In this document: piece after piece, positions 24,281 through 32,382 of the stretch
How the letters are laid out: each line of letters begins with the position of its first letter
Position numbering within the stretch: position 1 is the first letter of the stretch
Source: Clostridia bacterium
GTDB lineage: Bacteria > Bacillota > Clostridia > Monoglobales > Monoglobaceae
Assembly: GCA_017620615.1 (NCBI GenBank)
Contig: JAGAUW010000025.1
Coordinates: 1 to 40,740, forward strand
Length of the DNA stretch: 40,740 bases
Direction: 5' to 3'
Notes under the pieces: model-generated
Seen by the model: only the letters and a program-made list of their open reading frames with translations
What the model was told of the DNA's origin: nothing
Databases searched by the model: none
Made by a program: the position numbers and the translations under genes

Positions 24281-25495
24281 TTAGGTGCGATAGTCACCGT
24301 TTATTTTTACATAGTCATAGGTAAGGTCACAGCCCCAGCTTCGTGCCTCGCCGCTTCCTTCACGAAATGTTATGTCTATTATGATTTCGTCTTCGGTGAG
24401 AATTTTCTTTGCTTCATCCTCGTCGAAGTCCACGCCGCTGCCATTTTTGCATACGTCAATTTTTCCCGCAGTTGAGGCAAGTGAAACATCAACATGGTTT
24501 ATGTCGCACTTTGCACCACTGTAACCGATGGCACAGAGAATTCTTCCCCAGTTTGCATCAGCTCCGAACATAGCGGCTTTGAAGAGAGATGAACAAATAA
24601 CGCTTTTTGCAATAATTCTTGCGTTTTCTTTGTCTATTGCACCGCGAACTCGGCTTTCGAGAAGCTTTGTTGCGCCCTCACCGTCCTTTGCAATCTGGCG
24701 GCAAAGGTAGGTTGTTACAGCTGAGAGTGCCTTGCAGAATGCATCAAAATCTTCTCCCGTTCTGTCAATGATTGGATTTTCAGCCATACCGTTTGCAAGA
24801 ACTGACACCATATCGTTGGTGGAGGTGTCACCGTCTATGGAAATCATATTGAATGAATCAAGAATATCTGCACTCAGAGCTTTCTGAAGCATTTCGGGGG
24901 TGATGGATGCATCGGTTGTGACAAAAACCAGCATGGTTGCCGTATTGGGATGAATCATCCCGGAACCTTTGGCGATGCCGCCGATTTTGCAGAGTTTTCC
25001 GCCGATTTCAAAAGAAAACGCAATTTCTTTTTTCTTGGCATCGGTGGTCATAATTGCTTCTGCGGCGTCGTTACTGCCGTCAGGGTTTAACCCACTTGCA
25101 AGACTTTGCATAGCACTTTCTATGGGCGTGATGTCAAGAGGCTGACCGATAACGCCCGTTGATGCAACCACAACGTCGGTTTTTGAAATGCCTGTGTGCT
25201 TTTCTACAAGGTTGCACATAGCCTCTGCAATTTCAATGCCGTTGGCATTGCAGGTGTTGGCGTTTCCGCTGTTGCAGATTATGGCTTGGGCATAGCCATC
25301 TTTTAAGTTTTCTTTTGTAACGCAAAGGGGCGCGCCTTTAACAAGATTTTGTGTGTATGTGGCAGCTGCGGCCGCTTTTGTTTCACTGACAATGAGTGCC
25401 AAATCTTTTTTGTCTTTGTTCTTGCGTATTCCGGCGTGGATGCCGAAAGCTTTAAATCCTTTTGCGGCACAAACGCCACCTTTTATTTGTTCCAT
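24281..25495 (-). CDS. argJ: Bifunctional glutamate N-acetyltransferase / ornithine acetyltransferase
   Basis: A 404-residue proenzyme that recycles the acetyl group from N-acetylornithine to glutamate. It cleaves itself before the nucleophilic threonine in the motif IHPNTATMLVF (about residue 190). Upstream conserved motifs are ICNSGNANTCN and ASTGVIGQPLDI. Its presence shows the cyclic arginine pathway, and no argA or argE is in the window. Whether it can also use acetyl-CoA (bifunctional) cannot be read reliably from sequence. An AAAGGA SD precedes ATG 25495. It follows argC by 11 nt. Confidence 0.94.
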   Translation of the reverse strand: MEQIKGGVCAAKGFKAFGIHAGIRKNKDKKDLALIVSETKAAAAATYTQNLVKGAPLCVTKENLKDGYAQAIICNSGNANTCNANGIEIAEAMCNLVEKHTGISKTDVVVASTGVIGQPLDITPIESAMQSLASGLNPDGSNDAAEAIMTTDAKKKEIAFSFEIGGKLCKIGGIAKGSGMIHPNTATMLVFVTTDASITPEMLQKALSADILDSFNMISIDGDTSTNDMVSVLANGMAENPIIDRTGEDFDAFCKALSAVTTYLCRQIAKDGEGATKLLESRVRGAIDKENARIIAKSVICSSLFKAAMFGADANWGRILCAIGYSGAKCDINHVDVSLASTAGKIDVCKNGSGVDFDEDEAKKILTEDEIIIDITFREGSGEARSWGCDLTYDYVKINGDYRT

Positions 25496-25506
25496 GAGTT
25501 TATCCT

Positions 25507-26445
25507 TTACAAAACCAGTCCTTTGGTTTCGTCCTTTCCTGTGATTAAATTAAAACATTGAATTGCCGCACCGGATGCGCCTTTTCCAAGGTTATCAAAA
25601 GTTGATGCCACCAAAATGCGTTCATTGTTTCCGGTGACGATAATTTCCATACTGTCTCTTCCTGAAAGCTCGTTGGTGCCAAGAAATCCCTCCTGACCAA
25701 AAGGTCTGACATGAATAAGCTTTTGGCCGCTGTAATGTGCAGAAAGAATTTCGTGAATATTTTCTGCTGTGACCTTCTTTGAAAGAAGCCTTGAAGTAAG
25801 AGGGACAGAAACGGTCATACCGCTGTAAAAGTCCGATACAATGGGTGAAAAACAAGGCTCAAAATCGAGGTCGCATATATTTTTCATTTCGGGAAGATGT
25901 TTATGATGTTGTGTCAAACCATATTGACGGGGACTGTCAAGAAGGACAGCTCTTTCGGATGATTCATATTCCGCAATCATTTGTTTTCCGCCGCCGCTGT
26001 ATCCCGTAACAGAGGTAGCTGCTATTGGATAGTCGCAAGGAATTATGCCATTTGCAACCAGAGGAGCGACGATTGAACAAAAACCGCTGGCGTGGCATCC
26101 GGGAACAGCAATGCGATTTGATGCAAGGAGCTTTTCACGAAAATCATTAGACAGTTCAGGGAAACCATATGCCCAATCAGGATTTGTGCGATGGGCAGTG
26201 GAGGTGTCAAGAATTTTTGTGGTGGTATCGCCTACTGCGCTTATGATTTCCTTTGATGCGGTGTCGGGAAGACACAAAAAAGCGGCATCCGCTGAGGTCA
26301 AGGCTTCGCATCTTGCACTTAAGTCTTTCCTGTTTTCTTCAGTTAATGTTATTAGCTCTATGTCATCGCGGGCAGAGAGTCGGTCATATATCCTAAGACC
26401 GGTGGTGCCGCTGCTTCCGTCGATAAAAACTTTTGTTTTTGTCAT
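25507..26445 (-). CDS. argC: N-acetyl-gamma-glutamyl-phosphate reductase, short type
   Basis: A 312-residue NADPH-dependent reductase, third step of arginine synthesis and first gene of the operon. The nucleotide loop is FIDGSSGTTGLRI, and the catalytic cysteine is in AVPGCHASGF. Length (about 310 rather than 345) and the SSGTTG loop match the shorter type 2 ArgC group. GAAAGGTG lies 7 nt upstream of the ATG. Just upstream are the promoter and ARG-box-like palindromes. argG, argH and the carbamoyl phosphate synthetase genes are not in the window. Confidence 0.94.
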   Translation of the reverse strand: MTKTKVFIDGSSGTTGLRIYDRLSARDDIELITLTEENRKDLSARCEALTSADAAFLCLPDTASKEIISAVGDTTTKILDTSTAHRTNPDWAYGFPELSNDFREKLLASNRIAVPGCHASGFCSIVAPLVANGIIPCDYPIAATSVTGYSGGGKQMIAEYESSERAVLLDSPRQYGLTQHHKHLPEMKNICDLDFEPCFSPIVSDFYSGMTVSVPLTSRLLSKKVTAENIHEILSAHYSGQKLIHVRPFGQEGFLGTNELSGRDSMEIIVTGNNERILVASTFDNLGKGASGAAIQCFNLITGKDETKGLVL

Positions 26446-26459
26446 TTGAATACACCTTT

Positions 26460-26473
26460 CGCATAAATATTCA
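26460..26473 (-). promoter_or_regulatory. ARG box 1, between argC -10 and SD
   Basis: GCATAAATATTCA at 26461-26473 is a near match to the ArgR half-site pair TGAAT-N4-ATTCA. It lies 2 nt downstream of the candidate -10 (26476-26481) and touches the SD, so bound ArgR would block initiation. Confidence 0.7.
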
Positions 26474-26475
26474 TC

Positions 26476-26516
26476 ATTATATCATATATTAAACCATAAT
26501 TTTGGGGCACAGTCAA
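26476..26516 (-). promoter_or_regulatory. Promoter of the arginine operon
   Basis: On the minus strand, TTGACT (26511-26516) is followed after 17 bp by TTTAAT (26488-26493). Twelve bases further, TGATATAAT (-10 at 26476-26481) is an extended -10. Either could be used; both lie between ARG-box-like sites 1 and 2. Confidence 0.6.
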
Positions 26517-26525
26517 TGGTATTTT

Positions 26526-26570
26526 TGCATAAATATTCAAAAATATTTATAAAAATGCATATATTTTGCA
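26526..26570 (-). promoter_or_regulatory. ARG boxes 2 and 3, upstream of the argC promoter
   Basis: Box 2 (26526-26539) repeats the same 13 bases as box 1, 66 bp away, and completes the left half-site (TGCAT-AAAT-ATTCA). Box 3 (26556-26570) is a looser palindrome. Two sites flanking a promoter allow hexameric ArgR to bridge them. Confidence 0.6.
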
Positions 26571-26571
26571 T

Positions 26572-26604
26572 AAAAAAGTCCACGGCAGGTGATTGCTGTG
26601 GACT
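26572..26604 (-). terminator. Terminator after jag
   Basis: An 11-bp stem with one wobble (26577-26587 with 26594-26604), followed on the minus strand by six T. It ends the rpmH-yidC-jag transcript 14 nt after the jag stop and insulates the arg promoter. Confidence 0.88.
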
Positions 26605-26618
26605 GGGTATTTTTTGAA

Positions 26619-27395
26619 TTATTCTTCGTCAGCTTTTGCCAAGGATATAATCATACGGCGGTTTGGTTCTTCGCCAATACTGTGGGTTTTGATTCTTGGA
26701 TTGTTCTGAAGTGCTGAGTGAATTATTCTTCTTTCGTTTGCTGTCATAGGCTCAAGTGTGATTGACTTCTTGTCACGGAGAACACTGCGTTCAAGACCAT
26801 GAGCCAGACGAACGAGGGTGTCTTCTCTTTTTGAACGATAATTTTCTGTGTCGATACTTACCTTTACATAAGGCATATCTTTGTTTCTGTTTACGTAAAG
26901 AACAGTGAGCATCTGAACGGCGTCAAGGGTATCACCACGTTTGCCGATGAGGAGTCCCATCTTTTCGCCTGAAACATCAATGCTGATGACATTTTTGTCA
27001 AGCTTTACATGAAGCTCAAATGTGAGGCCGATTTTTGTGAGAAGCTGGGATACAAAATATTTTGCATCGTCAACAGCTGTCTTTGGAATAACAAAATCTT
27101 CATCAACAGCAGGAGCCGCTTTCTTTTCGCGGATTTCAGGCTTTTCAGTAGTTGCTGGTTCTTTTTTCTCAGCTTTTTTTTCGGTTTTTTCGATCTTTTG
27201 GGCTTCTTTTTTCTCGTCTGCTGTGCGCCATGCCACGATTTCTACCTCGCTGCTGCCGAGCAAAAATTTCATAAGACCCTTGCCGATTTCTTTGGTTACG
27301 GTGTATGAAATCTCATCCTTTGAAACGCCAAGGTCTTTTGCTGCAAGCTCTAATGCTTCATCGAGATTTTTTGCGTTTTTTTCTACTTTTAACAT
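26619..27395 (-). CDS. jag: RNA-binding protein Jag (KhpB/EloR)
   Basis: A 258-residue cytoplasmic RNA-binding protein encoded next to YidC. The Jag-N domain is at residues 1-50. A charged linker rich in Glu and Lys follows (about 65-100). The KH domain contains the GKRGD loop (about residue 160), and the C-terminal R3H domain runs around RRIIHSALQNNPRIKTHSIG. In Gram-positive bacteria the KhpA/KhpB pair affects cell elongation and division through RNA targets. It overlaps the end of yidC by 38 nt, so translation is probably coupled. The SD is AAAGGAG. Confidence 0.95.
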   Translation of the reverse strand: MLKVEKNAKNLDEALELAAKDLGVSKDEISYTVTKEIGKGLMKFLLGSSEVEIVAWRTADEKKEAQKIEKTEKKAEKKEPATTEKPEIREKKAAPAVDEDFVIPKTAVDDAKYFVSQLLTKIGLTFELHVKLDKNVISIDVSGEKMGLLIGKRGDTLDAVQMLTVLYVNRNKDMPYVKVSIDTENYRSKREDTLVRLAHGLERSVLRDKKSITLEPMTANERRIIHSALQNNPRIKTHSIGEEPNRRMIISLAKADEE

Positions 27396-28398
27396 TCTCT
27401 ATATCTCCTTTTAATTCTTCAAGGCTGATGTCATCTTTGAAACATTTTTTAACAAAAAGCTGTTGTGCTATCTGGATAAGGTTGCTTACTGTCCAGTAAA
27501 GACCGATTGCGGCGGGAAGAGTGAATGCAAACCATGCCGAAAAGAGTGGCATAATCAAAGTCATTGACTTCATAGTGTCGCCGCCTGCGGGAGTCTTTGG
27601 CTTTTCGTTTTCAGCCAGAACTATATTTTTGTCAGTTTTCTTTTTACCGTTTATGATACGGCTTGAGAGCCATGAGCTAAAACCTGAAAGGATAGGGATT
27701 ATCCACAAAAGAACAGTGGAAAGGGTCAGGTGAGCCACGTTTCCTGTGAATACACCGAGAAGTGCTCCAAGGCTTGGAACTTCCGAAAGGTCAATGCCAA
27801 AGAAAGTGAAATCAATGGCACGGAGTGAATTGTCCCAGGAAAGGATTGCAGGATGCTGCAAAATCTCAGGGTGTTTGAAGATTGCCTGAGCAATCTGGAT
27901 TTCGTTTGCACCAAACGAGTTGTTGGCAAACTTTTCACCATAAGTAACGGGAACAACCTTTGCAAGCGATTCGGGAAGGCTTTCTATATTGGCGGTCGCC
28001 CAAGAGTTGAAAGCTTCGGCGATGCGCCATGTTTCAGAAAAGTCAACACCCATCATATATACGATAGGCTTTCTAACCACCCAATAAAGAGCGAATATAA
28101 TTGGAAGCTGTATAAGCATAGGCAGACAGCCGCTCATAGGGCTTATGCCGTACTTTTGATAAAGCTTCATTGTTTCCTGATTGAGTTTTTCCTTGTCGTT
28201 GGCATACTTCTTCTGCACTTCCATAAGAAGCGGCTGAATTTTCTGAGTCTTTGACATGGAACGACGCTGCTTTAAATCCAATGGAAAAAGAAGCAGCTTA
28301 ATGAAAACGGTAAAGAGGATAATAGCAAAGCCATAATTCCCGATAATTCGGTAAAAAAGGTCGAGTATAAACCCCAGTGCCGTCATTATATAGGTCAT
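27358..28398 (-). CDS. yidC: Membrane protein insertase YidC/SpoIIIJ
   Basis: A 346-residue Oxa1/YidC-family insertase that places proteins in the cytoplasmic membrane, alone or with SecYEG. A first hydrophobic segment is at about residues 4-35, then the conserved segments FTVFIKLLLFPLDLKQRRS (with the functional arginine), SGCLPMLIQLPIIFALYW, and the C-terminal membrane helices near GLYWTVSNLIQIAQQ. A periplasm-side insert of about 90 residues separates TM2 and TM3. The C-terminus is very basic (SRKKRKKSR), as expected for ribosome contact. ATG 28398 has GGAGG 7 nt upstream; a longer frame running to 28464 would overlap yidD and is rejected. In sporulating bacteria the SpoIIIJ paralogue is also needed for sigma-G activity. 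Confidence 0.95.
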   Translation of the reverse strand: MTYIMTALGFILDLFYRIIGNYGFAIILFTVFIKLLLFPLDLKQRRSMSKTQKIQPLLMEVQKKYANDKEKLNQETMKLYQKYGISPMSGCLPMLIQLPIIFALYWVVRKPIVYMMGVDFSETWRIAEAFNSWATANIESLPESLAKVVPVTYGEKFANNSFGANEIQIAQAIFKHPEILQHPAILSWDNSLRAIDFTFFGIDLSEVPSLGALLGVFTGNVAHLTLSTVLLWIIPILSGFSSWLSSRIINGKKKTDKNIVLAENEKPKTPAGGDTMKSMTLIMPLFSAWFAFTLPAAIGLYWTVSNLIQIAQQLFVKKCFKDDISLEELKGDIENVKSRKKRKKSR

Positions 28399-28444
28399 AA
28401 AAATACCTCCGTTTGTCAGCAGTATAATCAAATAAAGTGTAAAG

Positions 28445-28663
28445 TCACGGCATATCAATGCCACCTTTTGAAAATGGATTGCACCTTAAAATGCGCCACA
28501 CAGCTTTTAAAGAGCCCTTGAAAGGACCATATTTTTGGATTGCGAGAATTGCATACTCTGAGCACGTGGGATAAAACCGACAGGATGGCGGTTTTAGTGG
28601 TGAAATAAACCGACGATAAAAGGCAATCCCTTTGATGAGGATGAAAGAAAGAAGTTTATTCAT
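28445..28663 (-). CDS. yidD: Membrane protein insertion efficiency factor YidD
   Basis: A 72-residue amphipathic protein with the diagnostic block [23 protein letters not shown], including the two conserved cysteines, and the following [13 protein letters not shown]. It helps YidC-mediated insertion. ATG 28663 is preceded by an in-frame GTG at 28664; either could be used. It overlaps the rnpA stop by 8 nt, in the standard rnpA-yidD-yidC order. Confidence 0.95.
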   Translation of the reverse strand: MNKLLSFILIKGIAFYRRFISPLKPPSCRFYPTCSEYAILAIQKYGPFKGSLKAVWRILRCNPFSKGGIDMP

Positions 28664-29009
28664 CACAGGTCACCCCAAGCTCTTTTGCGGCATACAAAAA
28701 ATCTGCATTGAGTTTTGAAAAGGGAACTGTTGCCGTGCGACCCCGTGCCACCATAACAAAATCAAATCCACATTTGAGGTTTTTGATATTCAATTTGTAT
28801 ACCTCGCGCAATCTTCGTTTTGCACGGTTTCTGACAACTGCTTTGCCAATTTTCTTGCTTACAGTGATGCCCACACGATTCTGGGCAAGACCGTTTCTTT
28901 TTGTATAAAGGACAACAGAAGGAGTAACCGATGAAGCACCGCGTTGGTAAAGCTTTTTGAACTGGGCGTTCAAAGAGAGGCTTGTTATACCGTTGGCAGA
29001 TTTTCTCAT
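28656..29009 (-). CDS. rnpA: Ribonuclease P protein component
   Basis: A 117-residue basic protein that binds RNase P RNA and assists 5' maturation of tRNAs. The signature is [17 protein letters not shown] (RNR motif). Length is normal. AGGAG lies 7 nt before the ATG. Between rpmH and this gene there is a terminator-like hairpin with a competing alternative, which could keep its expression below that of L34. A TTTTCCACA (29056-29064), a variant DnaA box, lies in the same gap but alone. Confidence 0.95.
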   Translation of the reverse strand: MRKSANGITSLSLNAQFKKLYQRGASSVTPSVVLYTKRNGLAQNRVGITVSKKIGKAVVRNRAKRRLREVYKLNIKNLKCGFDFVMVARGRTATVPFSKLNADFLYAAKELGVTCDE

Positions 29010-29063
29010 AAAATTTCTCCTGTCAGACAGATAGAGTCATATAACCCGCAAAACCTTTTCCAC

Positions 29064-29106
29064 AAAAGTACGTCTTATAGTCAAAAAGACGCACAAAGGC
29101 GTCTTT
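29064..29106 (-). terminator. Terminator/attenuator between rpmH and rnpA, with an alternative fold
   Basis: On the minus strand an 8-bp perfect stem (29099-29106 with 29085-29092) is followed by a T run, and it overlaps the rpmH stop codon. The 3' arm of that stem can instead pair with AAGACG at about 29071-29076, destroying the terminator. Such a three-segment layout is the signature of attenuation, or just a partial terminator. Confidence 0.6.
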
Positions 29107-29239
29107 AGGCTGACAATTTCTTTCTGCCTTTAAGTCTTCTTCTGGCTAAAACCTTGCGGCCATTGCTGGTCGACATTCTTTTTCTGAAACCATGCTCTTT
29201 GGCTCTGTGTCTTTTCTTAGGCTGAAATGTTCTAAACAT
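29105..29239 (-). CDS. rpmH: 50S ribosomal protein L34
   Basis: A 44-residue basic ribosomal protein: [20 protein letters not shown] followed by [20 protein letters not shown]. The sequence is essentially invariant across bacteria. The frame extends upstream to 29338, but ATG 29239 with GGAGGG upstream is clearly the start. It is the first gene of the rpmH-rnpA-yidD-yidC-jag cluster and divergent from dnaA, the classical replication-origin neighbourhood order. Confidence 0.97.
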   Translation of the reverse strand: MFRTFQPKKRHRAKEHGFRKRMSTSNGRKVLARRRLKGRKKLSA

Positions 29240-29309
29240 TTGTATCCCTCCAATTCGATTCTTAAAATATATAAGAAATTTAATAATAATCTGTAAAACA
29301 GCATTTATC

Positions 29310-29338
29310 ATTGTAGCACAAGATGCCGCCGATGTCAA
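29310..29338 (-). promoter_or_regulatory. Sigma-A promoter of rpmH
   Basis: On the minus strand TTGACA (29333-29338), a 17-bp spacer and TACAAT (29310-29315) with an extended TG before it. It is near consensus, as expected for a ribosomal protein gene, and gives a leader of about 64 nt. Confidence 0.88.
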
Positions 29339-29480
29339 GTGTTTATGCAGGTAAAATTTTTAAAAATTTTTATTCTGGGGAAAAACCATAGATGTTGTAA
29401 AATAAAAACGAAAAAAATCAAGATTTTGTGTTTTTGGGAATTTTACATTATTTGCAAGGTTTTTTTTGAAAATTTTGCTA

Positions 29481-29509
29481 TTGAAAAAAGAATGAAAATC
29501 TGTTATTAT
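29481..29509 (+). promoter_or_regulatory. Promoter of dnaA
   Basis: TTGAAA (29481-29486), a 17-bp spacer and TATTAT (29504-29509) with an extended TG at 29501-29502. The leader would be about 90 nt. Confidence 0.75.
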
Positions 29510-29608
29510 TAGTATGTATGCTTGTAAGAATGGTGGACTGCGGGCATTTCCCCTTTTTGCTCGTGGGAGTACCGTTTATATATAATTAAATTGAAAGGAG
29601 ATTTGGTT

Positions 29609-30925
29609 TTGGAAGAACTTAAGCAAATCTGGCAAAAAGTTCTTGAGTATTTGGCTGAAGAAGTTTCGGCGGTTTCGTTTGATTCCTGGATAAAGCCCAT
29701 CGAGGCTGTGGAAATCAACGACACAAGAATTGTTCTCAAAGTGCCTTTTGCTGTTAATAAAAATATGATAATGACCAAGTATTTTTCTCTTATCGAAAGC
29801 TGTCTTGAGTCTGTTACATCCCATAAGTTTGATATTGATGTGGTGGTGAATGAGGAAAAGGACTTTTCAAGAGAGATTGACCATATTACAACAGAGAACA
29901 CCCTCAATCCCAAGTATACGTTTTCATCCTTTGTCGTAGGCAACAACAACAATCTTGCATATGTGGCATCTCTGGCTGTGGCAGAGCGACCTGCAAAAAC
30001 TTACAATCCTTTGTTTTTGTACGGCGGCAGCGGTCTTGGAAAAACTCATCTTATGCAGGCGATAGGAAATTATTTTGTTGAGAATTACCCAAAGAAAAGG
30101 GTTCTTTACACCACAAGTGAAAAGTTTACCTATGAGTTGGTTACGGCTATCCGTGAAAAGACCAATCAGGCGTTTCGGAACAAATACAGAAATGTTGACC
30201 TTTTGCTTATTGACGACGTTCAGTTTTTGGCAAACAGAGAACTTGCTCAGGAGGAATTTTTCCACACGTTCAATGCACTTTATGAAATGGACAAGCAGAT
30301 TGTTCTCACATCGGATAGGCTTCCGTCAGAAATTCCTCAGCTTGAGGAAAGACTTGTTACAAGGTTCAACAGCGGACTTCTTGCTGACGTTCAGCCACCT
30401 GATTATGAAACCCGTATGGCTATCCTTAAAAACAAAATCCAGAGTGAATATTTGTCTGTGGATGATGAAATTATGGAGTTTATTGCAGACAGCATCAAGT
30501 CAAATGTTCGTGACCTTGAGGGTGCGGTGAAGAGAATCTTAGTTTATGCAGGAATAAAGCGTACCAATGAAATTTCTATGGAGCTTGCAACAGAGGCCCT
30601 TCGTGATATACTTTCTTCTCAGCCTGAAAGGGCGATTACCACCAAGGTAATCATTGATGAGGTTGAGAAGTATTATGGACTTTCAAAAGGCTCTCTTGTG
30701 TCAAAGAAGAGGTCTGCGGATGTTGCACTCCCGAGGCAGATTGCTATGTACATAGCAAGAGAAATCCTGGATGACCCGTCTTTCCCCAAAATCGGTGAGG
30801 CTTTTGGAGGTCGTGACCATACTACCGTTCTTCACAATGTAAGAAAGATTGCGAAAGATATCGAAACTGATAGCGAGATTTCAAAGTCGGTTAAAGAAAT
30901 TATTTCCAATATCAAAAAAGGTTGA
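29609..30925 (+). CDS. dnaA: Chromosomal replication initiator DnaA
   Basis: A 438-residue AAA+ initiator that binds DnaA boxes and opens oriC. The N-terminal domain I (LEELKQIWQKVLEYL...FDSWIKPIEA) recruits partners. The AAA+ core has Walker A GGSGLGKTH, Walker B LLLIDDVQF and sensor regions near LTSDRLPSEIP. The C-terminal domain IV carries the DNA-binding signature FGGRDHTTVLHNVRKI. The linker (domain II) is short. The start is most likely TTG 29609, with AAAGGAG (29594-29600) 8 nt upstream; the TTG at 29591 precedes the SD and cannot use it. Rare start codons are common for dnaA. It is followed by mnmE rather than dnaN. Confidence 0.96.
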   Translation: MEELKQIWQKVLEYLAEEVSAVSFDSWIKPIEAVEINDTRIVLKVPFAVNKNMIMTKYFSLIESCLESVTSHKFDIDVVVNEEKDFSREIDHITTENTLNPKYTFSSFVVGNNNNLAYVASLAVAERPAKTYNPLFLYGGSGLGKTHLMQAIGNYFVENYPKKRVLYTTSEKFTYELVTAIREKTNQAFRNKYRNVDLLLIDDVQFLANRELAQEEFFHTFNALYEMDKQIVLTSDRLPSEIPQLEERLVTRFNSGLLADVQPPDYETRMAILKNKIQSEYLSVDDEIMEFIADSIKSNVRDLEGAVKRILVYAGIKRTNEISMELATEALRDILSSQPERAITTKVIIDEVEKYYGLSKGSLVSKKRSADVALPRQIAMYIAREILDDPSFPKIGEAFGGRDHTTVLHNVRKIAKDIETDSEISKSVKEIISNIKKG

Positions 30926-30932
30926 TTTGGCT

Positions 30933-32327
30933 ATGAAAGAATTTGACACAATTTGTGCAATTGCCACCCCCGTAGGAGTGGGGGGGATTGCCATTATAAG
31001 AGTAAGCGGAAATGATGCCGAGACGGCGGTTGGAAAAATTGCCTTTCCCAAGAACGGGAAAAAAATTGAAGAACTTGAAAGCCACAGGCTTACCCTCTCC
31101 CATATAAAAGCGTCACAAAGTGGCGAAATGCTTGATGAGGCTCTGGTGGTTGTTATGAGAGGCTCAAATTCGTATACAGGCGAGACTGTTGTTGAAATAA
31201 ATTGTCATGGCGGCTATCTTGCAGCAGAGTCAATAATGGAAGAACTTTTTTCCATAGGTGTAAGGCAGGCAGATGCAGGTGAGTTTACAAGGCGTGCTTT
31301 TGTGAATGGAAAGCTTGATTTGGTAAGAGCTGAGGCTGTGATTGACCTTATACACGCAAATTCCGAGAAAGGTCAGTCAAATGCTGCGAAAATCCTTTCG
31401 GGAAAGCTTTCAGAAAAGGTGAATAAAATACGGGACAAGGCGGTTTTGTTTGCGGCGAATATTTCTGCCGTGGCTGACTATCCTGATGAAATTGATGAAA
31501 TACCAAGAGATGAGCTTATAGATAGGATTGGCGGGATATCCGGGGACATTGATGATATGCTGGGTGGATTTTCTCAAGGGAAAATTATGCGTGACGGTAT
31601 TTTGACAGTTATTGCAGGAAGACCCAACGTGGGAAAGTCGTCGCTTCTCAATGCGCTCACCAGAACGGACAGGGCGATAGTGACAGACATTCCCGGTACA
31701 ACAAGGGATACTGTTGAGGAATATGTAAATATAAACGGCATAGCTCTTCGCCTGATTGATACTGCGGGGATTCGCGAAAGTGAAAATTCGGTTGAGCGAA
31801 TAGGCATCGATAGGGCAAAGGAAAACATCAAATCAGCGGATCTTTGTCTGTTTGTGCTTGATGTGTCAGTAGGTATTACCCCAAAGGATTTGGAAATTTT
31901 TGAGTATACAAAAGGCAAGAATGTAATAGTTATATTAAATAAAATCGATATAGCGAAGGGTGCGGATACATCGGCTGTCGCAAAGAGTCTTGGGGTAAAT
32001 GAAGAGAATATCATTTTGACCTCGTTGCCCAAAGAAGGTAAAGTTCTTGGAATAACCGAGCTTGAAGAACTTATAACACGGATGTTTATGTCGGGAAATA
32101 TTTCAAAAGACGATGTCTTTATTTCAAACGACAGACAAAAGAATGCGCTTATCAAGGCGAAAAAAATTGCTATGGAGATGACAAAAAGTGTGGAGTGCGG
32201 GATGCCCGCGGATATGCTTTATGTTGACCTTGAAGAGTTGATTGCAGCACTTGGAGAGATTACCGGACAGACGGTTCAGGACGAAATTATTGACAAAGTA
32301 TTCGAGAGATTTTGTGTGGGCAAGTAA
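30933..32327 (+). CDS. mnmE: tRNA modification GTPase MnmE
   Basis: A 464-residue GTPase that with MnmG adds the (carboxymethyl)aminomethyl group to C5 of wobble U34. The N-terminal domain starts DTICAIATPVGVGGIAIIR. A helical domain surrounds an inserted G domain with GRPNVGKSS (P loop), TDIPGTTRD (switch), DTAGIRE and NKID. The C-terminus ends in FERFCVGK, with the conserved catalytic-site cysteine. ATG 30933 is 8 nt after the dnaA stop; AAAAAGG overlaps the end of dnaA. MnmA, which thiolates the same base, is encoded 24 kb away in the window. mnmG does not follow, unlike in many Bacillota. Confidence 0.96.
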   Translation: MKEFDTICAIATPVGVGGIAIIRVSGNDAETAVGKIAFPKNGKKIEELESHRLTLSHIKASQSGEMLDEALVVVMRGSNSYTGETVVEINCHGGYLAAESIMEELFSIGVRQADAGEFTRRAFVNGKLDLVRAEAVIDLIHANSEKGQSNAAKILSGKLSEKVNKIRDKAVLFAANISAVADYPDEIDEIPRDELIDRIGGISGDIDDMLGGFSQGKIMRDGILTVIAGRPNVGKSSLLNALTRTDRAIVTDIPGTTRDTVEEYVNINGIALRLIDTAGIRESENSVERIGIDRAKENIKSADLCLFVLDVSVGITPKDLEIFEYTKGKNVIVILNKIDIAKGADTSAVAKSLGVNEENIILTSLPKEGKVLGITELEELITRMFMSGNISKDDVFISNDRQKNALIKAKKIAMEMTKSVECGMPADMLYVDLEELIAALGEITGQTVQDEIIDKVFERFCVGK

Positions 32328-32352
32328 AGGTGCTATTTAATAAGGAAGAAAT

Positions 32353-32366
32353 CGGGAGTATTCCCG
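32353..32366 (+). other. Small hairpin before the DnaD-domain gene
   Basis: A 5-bp GC-rich stem (32353-32357 with 32362-32366) with a GTAT loop just upstream of the GGAAGGAAA SD. There is no T run, so it is more likely an mRNA structure than a terminator. Confidence 0.35.
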
Positions 32367-32382
32367 GAAGGAAACTAGAAGT

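Larger units (their letters stand above)
29240..29608. other. Divergent rpmH-dnaA intergenic region (369 bp)
   Basis: It holds the two outward promoters listed separately and, between them, a very AT-rich core of about 140 bp. In that core there is an imperfect palindrome (29396-29403 with 29440-29447, continued by 29404-29409 with 29430-29435). I see no cluster of DnaA boxes. The dnaA leader (about 29516-29608) has a small 6-bp hairpin (29541-29546 with 29558-29563). Confidence 0.7.

Noticed and set aside
29240..29608. Replication origin (oriC) in the rpmH-dnaA gap
   Set aside because: The position is right and the DNA is AT-rich, but I found no cluster of TTATCCACA-type boxes. Only single sites occur nearby (29056-29064, variant; 27699-27707, perfect but inside yidC).
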